From Clavelina lepadiformis (taxonomy: Eukaryota; Chordata; Ascidiacea; Aplousobranchia; Clavelinidae), in assembly GCF_947623445.1 (NCBI RefSeq), contig NC_135245.1:2921501-2985500 (forward strand): DNA of 64,000 nt, read 5' to 3'. The notes under the pieces are model-generated. The model worked only from the letters and a program-made list of their open reading frames with translations, was not told where the DNA came from and made no database searches. Of this stretch, positions 1-10,775 are shown one piece after another; positions within the stretch are counted from its first letter, which is position 1; the number at the start of each line of letters is the position of its first letter. Made by a program: the position numbers and the translations under genes.

Positions 1-263
1 CACATTGTTTCATTGTGATCTACCCTACTCGTTAGGTGACCTCTAACTACTATTATTATCTGTGTACACCGTGGACTTCTCATTTGCGACTACTTCCGAA
101 CGAAGCCTTTGTATATCGTTGCAAATCCATTTATTCAAACATTCGCTCTGACAAAGGACGTAAGCACGTCGGAAACTAGTAAGCCTCAATAAAATTATGT
201 ATCTACGTGCAGTTTGTTTGCTTTGGGCAACCTCGTGGTATTTGAGAAGTATTCCAACACTAC

Positions 264-535
264 CTACTCTATATATGTGTATTGATTAATGGCTATTACG
301 CTAGAAACGTTGCAGCTCGCTGAGTTTAACTCAGAGATCGGAGCAAAAGATTCTGGGTTCAGATCGTCCTGTAGCCTTATGGTAATATCTTTCGTCTTTT
401 TAAAACGACTGATGTATTGCTGTTGATTATACACGTTACACCATATGTTGTGCATGTGCCACTTCGTAGCTTGTGTGCCTCGACATTGCACTCGCTGCGA
501 TAGGTTTCAGGTTCGATTCCCGTTTTTGGAAAAAT
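264..535 (+). repeat. tRNA-derived SINE-like repeat, copy 1
   Basis: Two tRNA-like halves lie in tandem. The first ends with a B-box-like GGGTTCAGATC near 356, the second with GGTTCGATTCC near 510. The same composite arrangement recurs at about 1015-1262, and the second half alone at about 2110-2245, so this is an interspersed repeat. Reverse-strand open frames across it are incidental. The family name is not known to me, and the ends are approximate. Confidence 0.5.
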
Positions 536-804
536 AAAACGAAATAAAGGGAGCACTTGAAGCACAGGGAGCCATGAAAGTTAATGACTTTAAGCGATCA
601 ACAATCTCTTAAACTGAGGCGCCTGCCAGCACGGGCCACAAGCAATCGAGTAGCGGTTGTGAAAAATTTTTTTAAAGCAAAACGCAATATAGCATTGAGG
701 TATAAAATCAGCCTTCTTGCATTACGACATAGAATGTGTACCTATTTCATACATGTATACCTTTCTTTGTCGTGCTGTATTGTGGTACAAGTTTTTTTAG
801 CCAC

Positions 805-876
805 GACTCCGTGGCGCAACGGTAGCATGTCTGACTCCAAATCAGAAGGTTGCGTGTTCAAATCACGTCGGGGTCA
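805..876 (+). tRNA. tRNA-Trp (CCA), possibly a tRNA-like relic
   Basis: The 72-nt segment folds as a cloverleaf. The acceptor stem GACTCCG pairs with CGGGGTC (one G-U), the anticodon stem is TCTGA/TCAGA, and the loop CTCCAAA carries anticodon CCA. The T-arm is GCGTG-TTCAAAT-CACGT and the discriminator is A. From memory it differs from vertebrate tRNA-Trp at about five positions. Two points weaken it as a working gene: a C-A mismatch in the D stem (GCGC against GCAT) and no run of four or more T immediately downstream. A degenerate copy with related flanks lies at 1630-1701. Confidence 0.65.
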
Positions 877-1014
877 CTTTAACTCATGGAATGGTTCTAG
901 GTCGATGCAACCACTGGAATTTTCAAGGTAGGTCGTCATTTACATCGGTTTAAATCGGCTTCTGGGATCGATTCAGCACATACATTTTTTTTCAAGTTTG
1001 TTTATGATGACCTA

Positions 1015-1262
1015 TTGATGATATGTGTGTTGATAAGGGATGATTACGCTTGGCCCGTTGTAGCTCGCGATACTTGACACAGACATCAGAACAATAGGTC
1101 GTGGGTTCAGGTCCCCTTGTAACCGTATGGTTATATCTTTCTTCTTTTCAAACTTGACAAAAAAACCACATCGTTTACTTGTGCCTCTTAATAGCTCGAG
1201 TGCTTCGACGCTCCACTCGGTGCGATAGGTTCCAGGTTCGATCCCCGGCCGCTGTCGGTTGA
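1015..1262 (+). repeat. tRNA-derived SINE-like repeat, copy 2
   Basis: This has the same two-part structure as the repeat at 264-535. One B-box-like block (GGGTTCAGGTCC) lies near 1102 and a second (GGTTCGATCCCCGG) near 1233. A TAGCTCG A-box-like stretch precedes the first. The two halves are each tRNA-like, so the element looks like a dimeric SINE. Confidence 0.5.
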
Positions 1263-1499
1263 ATAAAACGCAAGCAACTTGGCCCACGGCCACAAGTCAT
1301 GGGCCAATAAATGGCCATTGTCGCAACAATCTCTAGGACTGATCTCTGACTGTAACACCTGCTAGGATGGAACTTTGGGTTATGGAGTGGTGTAAAGGCG
1401 AATATTGTAACTTAAATGTTTACATAAAAATTATACCGTCTGTTTCAAAACATATATGTTTGAAATTAAAAACAAAACGAAAACACACATTTAGCATGA

Positions 1500-1720
1500 A
1501 CTTATTAACTTAGCCTTCTCGCATTACGACATATAGTATGTAATGTAGCATTACGACATTTAGTGTGTAATGTAGCTTGTATACCTTTAACGTCATGATT
1601 TGTCCTGCTACAACGTTTATCAACATGACGACTCCTTGGTACATCGCTAACGCGTCTAATTCTAGTTTACAAAGTTTCGTGTTCAAACCACGTTAGGGTC
1701 ACATCGACTTTTTATCTTAG
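1500..1720 (+). pseudogene. Degenerate tRNA-Trp cassette
   Basis: Positions 1630-1701 align end to end with the tRNA-Trp-like gene at 805-876 (GACTCC start, GTGTTCAAA T-loop, AGGGTCA end). The anticodon arm is ruined, so no CCA loop forms. The flanks are also related: the stretch from about 1512 (CCTTCTCGCATTACGACAT) matches the one from about 713. A segment containing the tRNA was therefore duplicated, not the tRNA alone. Confidence 0.6.
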
Positions 1721-1747
1721 TGTCATGAAATTGACGAACGGGCTAAT

Positions 1748-1874
1748 TCAACCCAGGAAGATTAAACCTAGAATAGTTTAACCCAGGATGAGTCAACCAA
1801 CATCTGTGGATCGAATAATCCTTGGGTTCGAATATGGTTTCATCGTAGGTTGGTTGAGTTATCCTGGGTTGAAT
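1748..1874. repeat. Imperfect inverted repeat around an AACCCAGGA motif
   Basis: The motif AACCCAGGA occurs directly twice (about 1749 and 1780) and once inverted (about 1865). The second copy extends to about 1802 and pairs with the stretch at about 1850-1874 over some 23 nt with a few mismatches, leaving a loop of roughly 48 nt. This could be a short MITE or a hairpin. No target duplication is clear. Confidence 0.4.
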
Positions 1875-2109
1875 CGATCGTGAGCTGAATTGACCGGCCA
1901 CCCTGACCAACAAAGGGTTATACGCAAAGCAGGTGCAAGACATTGCTTGCACGTTCGTTGTCTGCACCGGTCATAGAAATGACCACATGCTGGTGAGGAC
2001 AGTTGATTAAAGGCGCGTTGCGGCACGCGCTACTCATCACAGAAAACGCAGCAAAAGTTGTGGATTCATCTACCCGTGCAGCCATATGTGCTGCACCTTT
2101 CTCCTTTGC

Positions 2110-2245
2110 AAAACTTAGCAACTGATGCATCCTGGTTTGTTATATACGTTCCACCACATTGTGTATTTAAGTCACTTCGTAGCTCATGTGCTTCTACACT
2201 GCACTCGGTGCGATAGGTTCCAGGTTCGATCCCCGGCCTTGAGAG
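2110..2245 (+). repeat. tRNA-derived SINE-like repeat, half copy
   Basis: This matches the second half of the repeats at 264-535 and 1015-1262, including CACTCGGTGCGATAGGTTCC and GGTTCGATCCCCGGCC near 2224. Confidence 0.5.
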
Positions 2246-2439
2246 AAAAGATGGCAATGCAGGAAAGCGTAGCATAAAGCCAAATAACCTACAACTGGAA
2301 ACGAAACTCCTTCCAGGACGAGGAAATTAGGACTACGCACTGCCCTAATGATGAGCGTATTTTTTCATTTGGGTCGGTTATATTAAAGATATATATTTAA
2401 AATTTAAAGCAAAATGAATTCCGGCGTATAGCAGGATTG

Positions 2440-2810
2440 CATAAATTTTGCCCACTAGCATGGAGGTAGCGGGTTCGATACCCGGCTCGTGTAGCAGATG
2501 CGGTAAAAATATTTATGGCGTTATCACCTGCTTGGGTTAGCCGAGCCCGTACTAAATGTGACACCGATCCTGTCAGTTTCCACTGTTGTACCCCTGAACC
2601 TAACCTATACGGAAACGGCTTAAATAAGAACGCCTGTATGTGTTTCTTATCGTATCTCGACTGTCAGAATAACAGCATTGCCTGTTTCCCTCAACCTAAT
2701 ATTTGTCTATGTACCAACCCTACCTAACCCGATAAACAAGGACGAATTTTTGACTGCCTGAAGCCAAGAAAATAATTGGAACAGCGAAAACTTAAATGCG
2801 TTCTAACCTG
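2440..2810. other. Non-genic stretch with one B-box-like motif
   Basis: GGGTTCGATACCCGG at about 2470 resembles a tRNA B box and may be another SINE relic. A 70-codon open frame at 2515-2727 has no recognisable similarity, codon bias or neighbours in support. I see nothing else here. Confidence 0.35.
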
Positions 2811-4125
2811 CCTTCCTAAGGGCAAGCATCGAGAAAAATACATAAATTCCAGAGCACGGTAAGAAGAAATCTGCAAAAAGTGTCACGTTGTTGGGCAAGG
2901 AATTATTGAAATAACCACTGTCATGATATTCAACAAGAATCTAACACTGGCAACTTATGAGCTCTGTATCAAAGCCTTAAATAGCCATCGGTCTTATAAC
3001 AAATAAGTACACTCAAAGCTGCAGATGGAACCATACCAAGCAAAACAAAAGAAACAATTGTCAAGATGGGTGGGAAACTACTCACGACTGTATTTGCACC
3101 ACTCAGACAGATAAACGACGAGAAGCAAGCCAAGACACCAAGTTTTCTACCGATGCCTGAGCTAGAAAAATTGCCAAACTTCGAAGAGATCACAAATGCC
3201 GCAGCAGCATCAACACCCACTGGGAAAACCCCTGGTTCGGAAGGCAGCCCGGCTGATGTGTGACACGTGACAAAAATATCGCTCCACTTCTTTACACAGC
3301 TCTGTGCAAGTGCCGCAACAAGAAAGCACGAGACGCCAAGATTGCAATTTATAACAATATGTAAAAACAAAGTATGATAATGATTGTAACAACCGTAGAG
3401 GTATCTCTTTGCTCAGCATTGCTAGCAAAGTTTTTGTCCGAATAGTGTTCGCACGTTTATAAATCTTAGCAGACCGTATATAACCCAAATCACAAGGCGG
3501 TTTTATAAACAACAAGTCATCAATTGACATTTTTTACAAGCCGACTCATTCAGGAAAAATATCGAGAACGACAGTACTTCATCATCCTCATCAGATCACA
3601 ACGTGACGACACGGAAGCTGCTGTACAATTTAAAGGTTCCCTCTCAGAGAAATTTGCTGTGCACAATTGCCTTTACACACTCATGGCTGCTATGGCAAAC
3701 GCATGCGAAAGGTCACAGATCATCAGAATCAAAAAGCAGTTGTCAAGCAACCGATGGACAACATCGGTCACGAAATCACAGTAAAAAGCACCCTAGAAAA
3801 TGTAGACTCTTACATATATGCACCAGAGCGAAAGTTGGACGATGCCTTTCACAGATGTTGTTTGCGGCGCAGTTTAGAAGTCAAGTGGCGCAACAAGATC
3901 GAGAACAGCAGCGTGCTGGAGCGCACTGGCTGCAGCTCTTTAACCTAATACTTCAAAGCACGCCAACTCATGAATTGAAGACAAGGCCGCCGACTTCCAA
4001 AGAACATCCTCCACGGTATGAACTCATGTCTGGTTCCAGGCCCATTGCTCGATTTCTCCTGCATTTCCACGACAAGGTGAAACGGGATATGAAGCAGCTC
4101 CACCTTGACGCCAACATGTAACCTT
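2810..4125 (+). mobile_element. Decayed LINE (non-LTR reverse transcriptase) fragment, copy 1
   Basis: Pieces of a LINE ORF2 appear in the correct order on the plus strand. A thumb-like segment leads to a GKTPGSEGSPADV block (about 3220-3262), like the GKAPGxDGIPAEV block of such enzymes. CNNRRGISLLSIASKVF follows (about 3388-3440). A TSRLIQEKYRERQ block (about 3539) corresponds to FTARQLQEKCREQ. A C-terminal FHRCCLRRSLEVKWRNKI block lies at about 3848. DKVKRDMKQLHLD lies near the end. The RT catalytic YADD region is absent and the pieces fall in different frames, so the copy is internally deleted and frameshifted. A second copy is at 16110-17385, and the 3' tail recurs inside the ficolin 3' spacers. 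Confidence 0.75.
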
Positions 4126-6455
4126 CCTTTTCTTCGCAAATGCAAAATCTTTTGAACATTTGAAAGACGTTATTACTATTCAATGAATCCGTTTCTACTA
4201 TAGAGACAGCATATAAAACATCACAGCTAAAACGTATTTATGATTTTATTAAATGGATCGATAAAAACGAAGAAGTGACTATTTCACCCTCAGCAAACTC
4301 GTACATAGGTCGCGCAGCCCGTTGTTAAAGCTGTTTAGACTTTAATGGATATTAGTTTTAGTCTAGAAGATTTAGGTTTTAATTAATTATTTGTTAAAAT
4401 ACTGCTAACCAGAAACCGTGAAAAGTAGTTTTGAAAGTACGATTTTTCCGGTGAAATAGTGACAGCCTAAAAACAACTATTAAGCAAAATATAAATTCCT
4501 TATAGAAATATTTCATTAAACACTTGAACAAAGTAGATCCATTACAGAGAACATAATCTTATTTTGCGAGTTGTTTATCTGTCACAAAGATTTTGCTACA
4601 GACAGAAGTAGCATTAGTACGAAAGCTTCACTGCACTAGATGACAGAACATTTCTACAAAGTGTACGTCAATGGCGGGATGTTGAGAATTGATCCGAGAA
4701 TCATCGCTTGAACCTATAAACATTAATAGCTCGAGTCAAGATATAGTTTACGGTATTTTATAGTCAAAATTTTAAACTTAAGACCTTACTCCATGTTATA
4801 GTTTGACAATGTTGACGAAAATAAAACTTAAAAGCTATAATAGTTTCTCACAAAAAATTTAGGCTTATTCAGGACATGTGTTGTTACAAAAATACTGTAT
4901 GACAAGCCAAGGTCGTAACTTCAAAGAGTTTTAAAGCTACCTTGATGTAATATAACCTGGCAAGCTCTAAACTTCTTTAAATAACTGATATAGACGTCAA
5001 TCGAAAAGATTTTCAATAAACTAAAAATTCAGAATGACAGCTTTAAAAACTTCAACCATTTAGTTACAGCACATAAAAAAACTTGCTCATCATGAACAGT
5101 TAACGAAAAGGAAAAAGTGGCAAAATCCTAAGTTTTATAAAACATATAAGATGGTAATAACACAATTGTGCTACAACATGATAGGTTAGCATGACAACCA
5201 AATCTACAAAATAAGTTAGGTTAAGTTTTACAAGTTTACAGAAAATTTATCATTATCATAAGCATTTTTATCACCATCCACAAAATATTGAATGTTCAAC
5301 TCACCAAACGTACCAAGGCAAGCTTTCACTCTACGCTCCAATGTTGAGCTGACCAAGCCAACGCACAAGATCTCACAGCTGCGACCTTCTCAGTCATCGT
5401 TAAACTAAAATGACCACGAGTTTCTTTATTTGTCTGTGACGTCACCTGGCATTCGGCGGGGCACACGTTAATTAAAGCCTAATTTCCTGCCAAAATCATC
5501 CGCGAAAAACGCTAAGGAGTAACTTTGAGTTTAAAACCGCAATCTATGATGTCTATGATGCCTAGAGAAAATTAAATAAAAACCATCAAAGTTTACGCAA
5601 GAGACTTCAAGATGGAAACATTGACGTAATTATTTTGTCGTTTTACATTCACAAGACTCTCAATCTCTCTGTATGACGTCACGCTTGCGTAGTAATTTGC
5701 GTCAGAAGGTTATCATCATAAAAGTCACATAAAAGCATACCAGCAAATACTTCATTCCGTGCCATAAACAGAGTGTTTTCAGCAAAACAAAAACAATTTA
5801 GAACAAAAGACAAAAACGTTTGGCATATAGAAAGCATCATGCATGTTTGTGGGAGCGTGTGTATATTAATTTATGATGTTGAAGGCAAAATTGATTATGC
5901 GATTTACTTCTTTACCGCTTCTGCATTTCAACATTCGGAAGAATTTTGTGAATTAACTAATCTTACAATTTCGATATAATTGTCGTGAAAACTTGAGGAA
6001 TGTGTTGTAAACCAGAAAACTGTTCCAATATTTACCAAGTTAACTTTCAAAATTGGTTAATGAAATAATGTAAATTTTTTGTTGATAAACATAACTTGCT
6101 ACCTTTACTTGAAAAGGACAGAAGGACTGCTTTCTTTATGTCAAGGTTAATTAATATCAAACTTTACTATAGGACTAAAGCTTACTTTCTGCGCTTCGAA
6201 GAACGAAATTTTATCGTTAACAATAACTCAAACAATCTATATCTTATATATGGAGTTCAATTGCATGCCATGTAACTGGCTCAGAACATCATTATATCAC
6301 TGATTTTAATAACAATAGAAGATCGAACATTTAAACAAATGTAACAATTTTGTATTTCGTGTGTTTCTGGCATTTGCAAGCTACGAAAAAAAGCACAGAA
6401 AAAATGGCAAAGCAACTTGTATTTCACACCAGCAAGTTATTTCGCAGTATCAGAC
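4126..6455. repeat. Ficolin-array 3' spacer, copy 1
   Basis: This AT-rich spacer follows the last exon of gene A. It recurs with high similarity at about 17386-22200, 32046-34386, 48205-50648 and 60263-62615, always next to the last exon of a minus-strand ficolin gene. No coding gene is recognised, although a conserved CRE and short antisense ORF lie within it (5305-5444). An open frame at 5773-5979 is not kept open in the other copies. Confidence 0.8.
5305..5444 (-). other. Conserved antisense first-exon-like segment with CRE (unassigned)
   Basis: Reading the minus strand, a palindromic TGACGTCA (5437-5444) is followed about 40 nt later by an ATG (5397) opening a 23-residue ORF that begins M-T/A-E-K-V-A-A-V-R-S-C-A and stops at 5326. 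Shortly after comes a consensus splice donor, TTTG|GTGAGT, at 5305. CRE, ORF and donor recur in the other 3' spacers (CRE at 18438, 20030, 33370, 49583 and 61599), although the ATG is altered in the 49-kb copy. It resembles the promoter and first exon of an ancestral gene. No downstream exon was found. Confidence 0.4.
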
Positions 6456-8177
6456 TCAGTTTGGCTTAATCTTCATTTCGGCTTTCTTCATGGAATAGTA
6501 ATTACCCTTCCACGGATACCAGCACATTCCCTTTGAATTATCCTGTCCACCGGTCAAGTAAGGACCATTCAAGTTTGCCGCATGGCAGCGATTGTACCAC
6601 CAAGCTCCTTCGTAATTCCGAGCGCAGTGAGCTTCGTGTCGATCTAAATCTCTATCTTTGGTACTGAACGGAAGTCCGTTGTGCTGTTGCAAAGCATCTC
6701 CTGCAAAAACAAGTCTCCAATTAATGAATTTCTAAGCACCTGTTATTTTCTGAATGCCTACCAGTGGTAAGTTATCACATAAGAGTTAATGTTGCCAAAC
6801 TGCGGGCCCCTGTTGCCAGCCATAATGCCTTTTATGAATTAATGACTAACTTTTATACCATAAACTCTACACCCAATACCCATCCCATTTTAGTTTTTAT
6901 TTTGATATTAAGGTCGGGGTTCCCTGCGTTAGGGTTAGGATTTCTTAAAGCGATAGTAATAACAAATTCATATTATGAATTTAGGTAGCTTATAACCTTT
7001 TCATATAAAATATAAACATGTTGTTTTTAATAAACTATACCTGCATTTCCAGAATAGCCTGTCGCAGTTAGACGATAATTGGAATCCTCTGACCCGACTT
7101 CAAATGAACTTAAGTATAAACGGACTTTAAACGCCAATGACTACTTGAAGCACATAATGACTTTTTGAGTACGACTTACCTGTATTCGGCAAATGCTCGG
7201 TTGTTTTCAAAATCTTCAATATCCACCCGAAGACGATAATTGCCATTCTTAGTAAGCTGGTGAAGGTCATTTAAACCTATAAAAAGATAAACCATCTTAA
7301 AGACCTAGATTTGGAGAATATGCAACTAATTACAAAAAAAAATCTTAGCCGAGTTCCATTGTGAGATGCATATTTTGAATACAAACCAAGCCAATATTCT
7401 GAGTCAACTTTTCCAAATCCGCGTTGATAATCTTCCCAGTTTCTGTAAAAGTTTTCACTTCCATCAAATCGTCGATGAAAAACCTATAAATGAAGGAAGT
7501 TATGAAAAGTTGTAATATGCATATTTTTACCCGAATAATCTTACCAGCCATCCGCCGTTCTCCGTCTCCATGTCGCAGTAAACTTCCCTGACCTTGCCGT
7601 TAATGACAACGCTCTTCACTCCACTTGTTGTCATTCCTCTTTCAAACAAATCCTGACAATCGCCTGATACTCTGGTTAGATTAATTATTCGCTGATCTGT
7701 AAAAAGTTGTGTAATTGCCGTTTCAAGCTTTCACTGAATCTACATTTACAATGTTCTTCATACGCATATAAATATAGCAACAAATGAAAAATAAGTTGCA
7801 ATACGTATACAATTTTTAGAATAATTGTCTAACACCATCCATTTAATGATAAAAATATCTTTATAATAAGCAACTGATAAGTTCGTTTTACCGATTTTGT
7901 TTGTTAGTTGATCTTCCAAGTCGGTGATTGTCATCTGCAATTCCCTAAACTCCTGCATCCACGTGTCACTGGCTCCGGGCTCCCCCTTATCCCCCATATC
8001 ACCTTTCACTCCACGGTCACCAGGCGTTCCAACAGGGCCTTTTTTACCAGGGGCTCCGGGTAATCCCCTTTCACCCAAGTTGTCATCGTCCCCACACGTT
8101 AGAGTGACCTGGCGTGTGCCTTGTGTCGCAGTAAAAAATAAGAAATTAATTACTGCAAACTGCAAAGTAGACACCAT
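6456..8177 (-). CDS. Ficolin-like lectin A (collagen + fibrinogen domain), intact
   Basis: The exons, in transcript order, are 8177-7892, 7696-7545, 7483-7387, 7276-7180, 7108-7041 and 6700-6456, all with GT/AG borders and consistent phase, giving 314 residues. Residues 1 to about 20 are a signal peptide. Cys28 may link chains. Residues 35-70 are twelve Gly-X-Y triplets, 71-95 a heptad-rich neck, and about 108-314 a FReD domain with Cys pairs 109/136 and 259/272 and a Ca-site-like DRDLD at 249-253. The pocket segment is WWYNRCH. An extra Cys (KGMC, 293) marks the minus-strand class. Family role: secreted, Ca-dependent binding of acetylated glycans, often with complement activation. The ATG at 8177 is the first in frame; the upstream in-frame GTG is not credible in a eukaryote. 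Head-to-head partner: gene B. Confidence 0.9.
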
Positions 8178-8480
8178 CTTCACGACAAGCCCTGGTACAA
8201 GCTGAGGGTAGAATAAACTTTTTCTTGCTTAAAATGGAGCAACGGATCGATTAAGTTTGCTAATTGTCTTACTACCCTACGTAAGCTTTCAATATGATGA
8301 TCCTAGTATTAGCAACTGATGTCGTATTTATAGGCGTCAAAGTCGTTCACAGTGAAGAAAAAATGAGCAAAGAATTTTGATCAACTCCGTAATCCAAATC
8401 TACGTCAATGGAAAATTCTTCTGTTTTGAAAAAAATCTTATGACGTAAAAAAATAACCACATTGAACTTGGTTTGCGTCA
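8178..8480 (-). promoter_or_regulatory. Promoter and 5' leader of ficolin A, lacking the CRE
   Basis: On the minus strand a TATA box (TATAAATA, 8325-8332) lies about 150 nt before the ATG. A conserved 3' splice site, CCCTCAG|CTTGTACCAG, places a possible mRNA body or trans-splice start at 8201. Compared with F and H, about 100 nt is missing near 8380, and this removes the TGACGTCA box present in nearly all other copies. Confidence 0.6.
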
Positions 8481-9364
8481 TTTCAGTCTTATGTAAGTTA
8501 ATCCGTTGATGGATTTGACAAACTTCTGAAACAAAACCCGCCTTTAACTTGTTGTTGTTAAGATTTCAAAACCGCTGTAAAGCAATTGTGGTCACGACCA
8601 CCTGCACAATAAAAGTTTTCATTGCCTCGAGTGTTTCACAAATGCGTCATAGTAGCAATTAATACAACGTCATGTGTTTGATTCCGTCAAGGTAGAAACT
8701 GTTGAGTTGTTTTTATAAACTTCAGATATTATCATTAGGATATTTATTGCTGCTATTCGTTGCTGTTAAAATGAGTTACTTTAATTCGGTGGTTTTTGAT
8801 CTAATAAAATTTCAATTAAATTACAAAAAAGTTTTCGCTGTCGAGATTTATGCCGTTTATTGGGTTCAGAGATAATTACATTAAAATTGTTTTTTGACAA
8901 TAAACCTCCATGGCAACGATAAATTCGCTACGAGTAAGAAACCATCTTTTTGAGGCAATGCTTGATATTCCACAGATTTTATTGGTAGACAAGTGACAAC
9001 AAAAAATGTTTTTGACTCGGTGCAAATTAATCACTATTTCTTGAAAAAACGCAATGAAGATTGCACTAAACTGAATTGGAGTGCACTGATGCGTTGTCGC
9101 TTTTCTGTGCTTTTTGTCACAACTAGTAAAGAGAACAAATAAACACTAATTAAAATATAAATTTTAATAATTATGCTGTTTCCGGTCTTTTTGTGAAAAC
9201 ATTCCTTTTCTATTCCCTCTTCGGACAAAATGATAGCAGGAGAAATAGCGCAAAATATGGTGAAGTGATTAGTGATAAGGATTACTGACAAATAATGCAA
9301 AAAAGTCTTAATTGCACACAGGAACGAGAATAAACACCATAAATAAACACAATTTTACTGCCAA

Positions 9365-9590
9365 TGACTTACCCAATTATACTTCAATTGAGGGCCAAGA
9401 ATTATTTGTAACCTATAACGGTCAAAAATTTACGTGCAAATATTGCGGCTAAAAGAGGCAAAAATAGATTACCTTTGCCAAAAAAGCTGGTTTTCCCAAA
9501 ATTCAAGAATGTGTTGTTCAGAGATCCGGCGTGGAAAAGGTTAACAGTTATAGAAAGGAAGTCTTGGACACAGCCAAGGAAGTAAGTACG
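9365..9590 (+). mobile_element. Gag-like zinc-knuckle fossil, family unresolved
   Basis: The translation resembles the region leading into a C-x2-C knuckle (FTCKYC) of a retroelement gag or ORF1 protein. It is an old, broken fragment. Related copies lie at about 37610-37820 and 53725-53930, with a truncated one near 19070-19130. It was carried along as the array duplicated, so its insertion predates the duplications. Confidence 0.45.
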
Positions 9591-10369
9591 AATTAGGAAC
9601 CTAATTGTTATCTCCTGCTGAGCCCAGGATCACACAAGCAAGGACAATCTAAATTCTAAAGGCTGCAGTCGTGATCAGCAGTGACCAGTTAACCAATTTT
9701 TAACCAACCAATTAATTAAGATAAAGAAATTCAAGGAATTAATAAGACGAGATTGTTCGAGCTTTCGACGAAAATGACAGAGTGTTAAAATGACCACACA
9801 GCTCAGCAGATGATAAGCATCAAAGAATTTAATCCATGGGACTTGGCGATAAAAAGTCATCAGTTTCATGCATCAACCGCAACTTCTCTGCGTGTGTGCA
9901 CAAAGATGCTCATTCGTTCATTTCCTGCAAATGTACCGCAGATATTTTCCATTGCATCAACCTGCTGTGGCACTTTTGAATGCTTCCTCGTTCCCAAGAA
10001 TAAAATATCACATAAACACTCTGAAAATCATCAACGCATGAGAAAGATGCCGTGCTGTCAAACTTTCCAATCTTAAGTTACACTCGAAGAGAGTTTTCTA
10101 CATTACATTCGCTATCATCAGAGGCTCTCAATATAGCACACATGTGAAATAATCAACACCTTGCCAAGTCAATCATGAAGTAAGGGATATGTTAACCCTA
10201 AATATCTTTACAGAATTAAGTGTATAAGTGTCACGCCGAATTCCTGTAAGTTCAAGATATCCCGCTTTAACGGCTAAACAACTAGAGTCTATCTTCGCCC
10301 TTCAACCTCTTAATAAGATTCAATCTCTTAACTCGAACAAGTGTAGAATAAAAACAACGTTATTCTCAG

Positions 10370-10620
10370 CATCGTTAGTAAAAAAGAATCAACATTTTCT
10401 TAAAGATCCCAAACGTAGAATAAAAGTCAACTCTTGTTCACCAAATACCGTGCAATCCACTCTGATTAGTCGGCGAGATAAAAAATCGCGAGCGGTGTAA
10501 CATGCCTCGGGGAGGAGTTGTAGGAACAAAAGTAAAACGTGTACGTGTATTTAAAACTCACCCAAACGATAAAACGAGTCACAAGTGGCACCTGGGTAAG
10601 ACATAAAGTCACTCATTGCG
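10370..10620 (+). repeat. Dispersed repeat (spacer form)
   Basis: A block containing GTAACATGCCTCGGGGAGG and AAAACGTGTACGTGTAT recurs in the 5' spacers at about 27500-27630, 38510-38790 and 55750-56000. In a diverged form it also lies in intron 4 of the plus-strand genes (about 13530-13750, 26010-26210, 30540-30730 and 58750-58950). The family is not recognised. Confidence 0.55.
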
Positions 10621-10664
10621 TGTGGAAACTTAGGTGTTTGCAGATTGTGCAGAATACTTTATTA

Positions 10665-10775
10665 TTACCATGTTCACTTGCTTGAATATATTATCGCTCA
10701 ACGTGGCGGGGGTGAGAAAGCCGCAAAAAGGAGAAACTATTTTAATTTCCGTATTGGCTATTAACTTGGTGGTTG
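10665..10775 (+). mobile_element. LINE endonuclease N-terminal fragment
   Basis: The translation reads like the start of an L1-type endonuclease: ILSLNVAGVRKPQ, compare the KIVSLNVNGLR start of such enzymes. Only about 35 codons remain, followed directly by spacer sequence. Copies lie at about 27700, 38850 and 56060. The fragment predates the array duplications. Confidence 0.5.

Noticed and set aside
377-565. Open frames over the SINE-like repeats with shared PGIEPGTYR-like peptides
   Set aside because: The shared peptide comes from translating the tRNA-like B-box region of a repeat. It is not a gene family.
2515-2727. 70-codon Cys-rich open frame as a small secreted peptide gene
   Set aside because: No signal peptide, no regular Cys spacing, and no second copy or splice evidence.
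5773-5979. 68-codon open frame in the 3' spacer
   Set aside because: Not kept open in the four other spacer copies, and no recognisable protein.
6764-6988. Open frame of 74 codons antisense to intron 5 of minus-strand ficolins (also 34695 and 62924)
   Set aside because: It lies within an intron, is kept open only in the recently duplicated copies and is lost in C and H.
7924-8205. Reverse-strand open frames of about 93 codons over every collagen exon, rich in Pro and Ser (also at 12317, 29346, 36056, 43738, 52116, 57538)
   Set aside because: They are the complement of Gly-X-Y codons. Conservation follows the sense protein, and there is no independent start context or splice structure.
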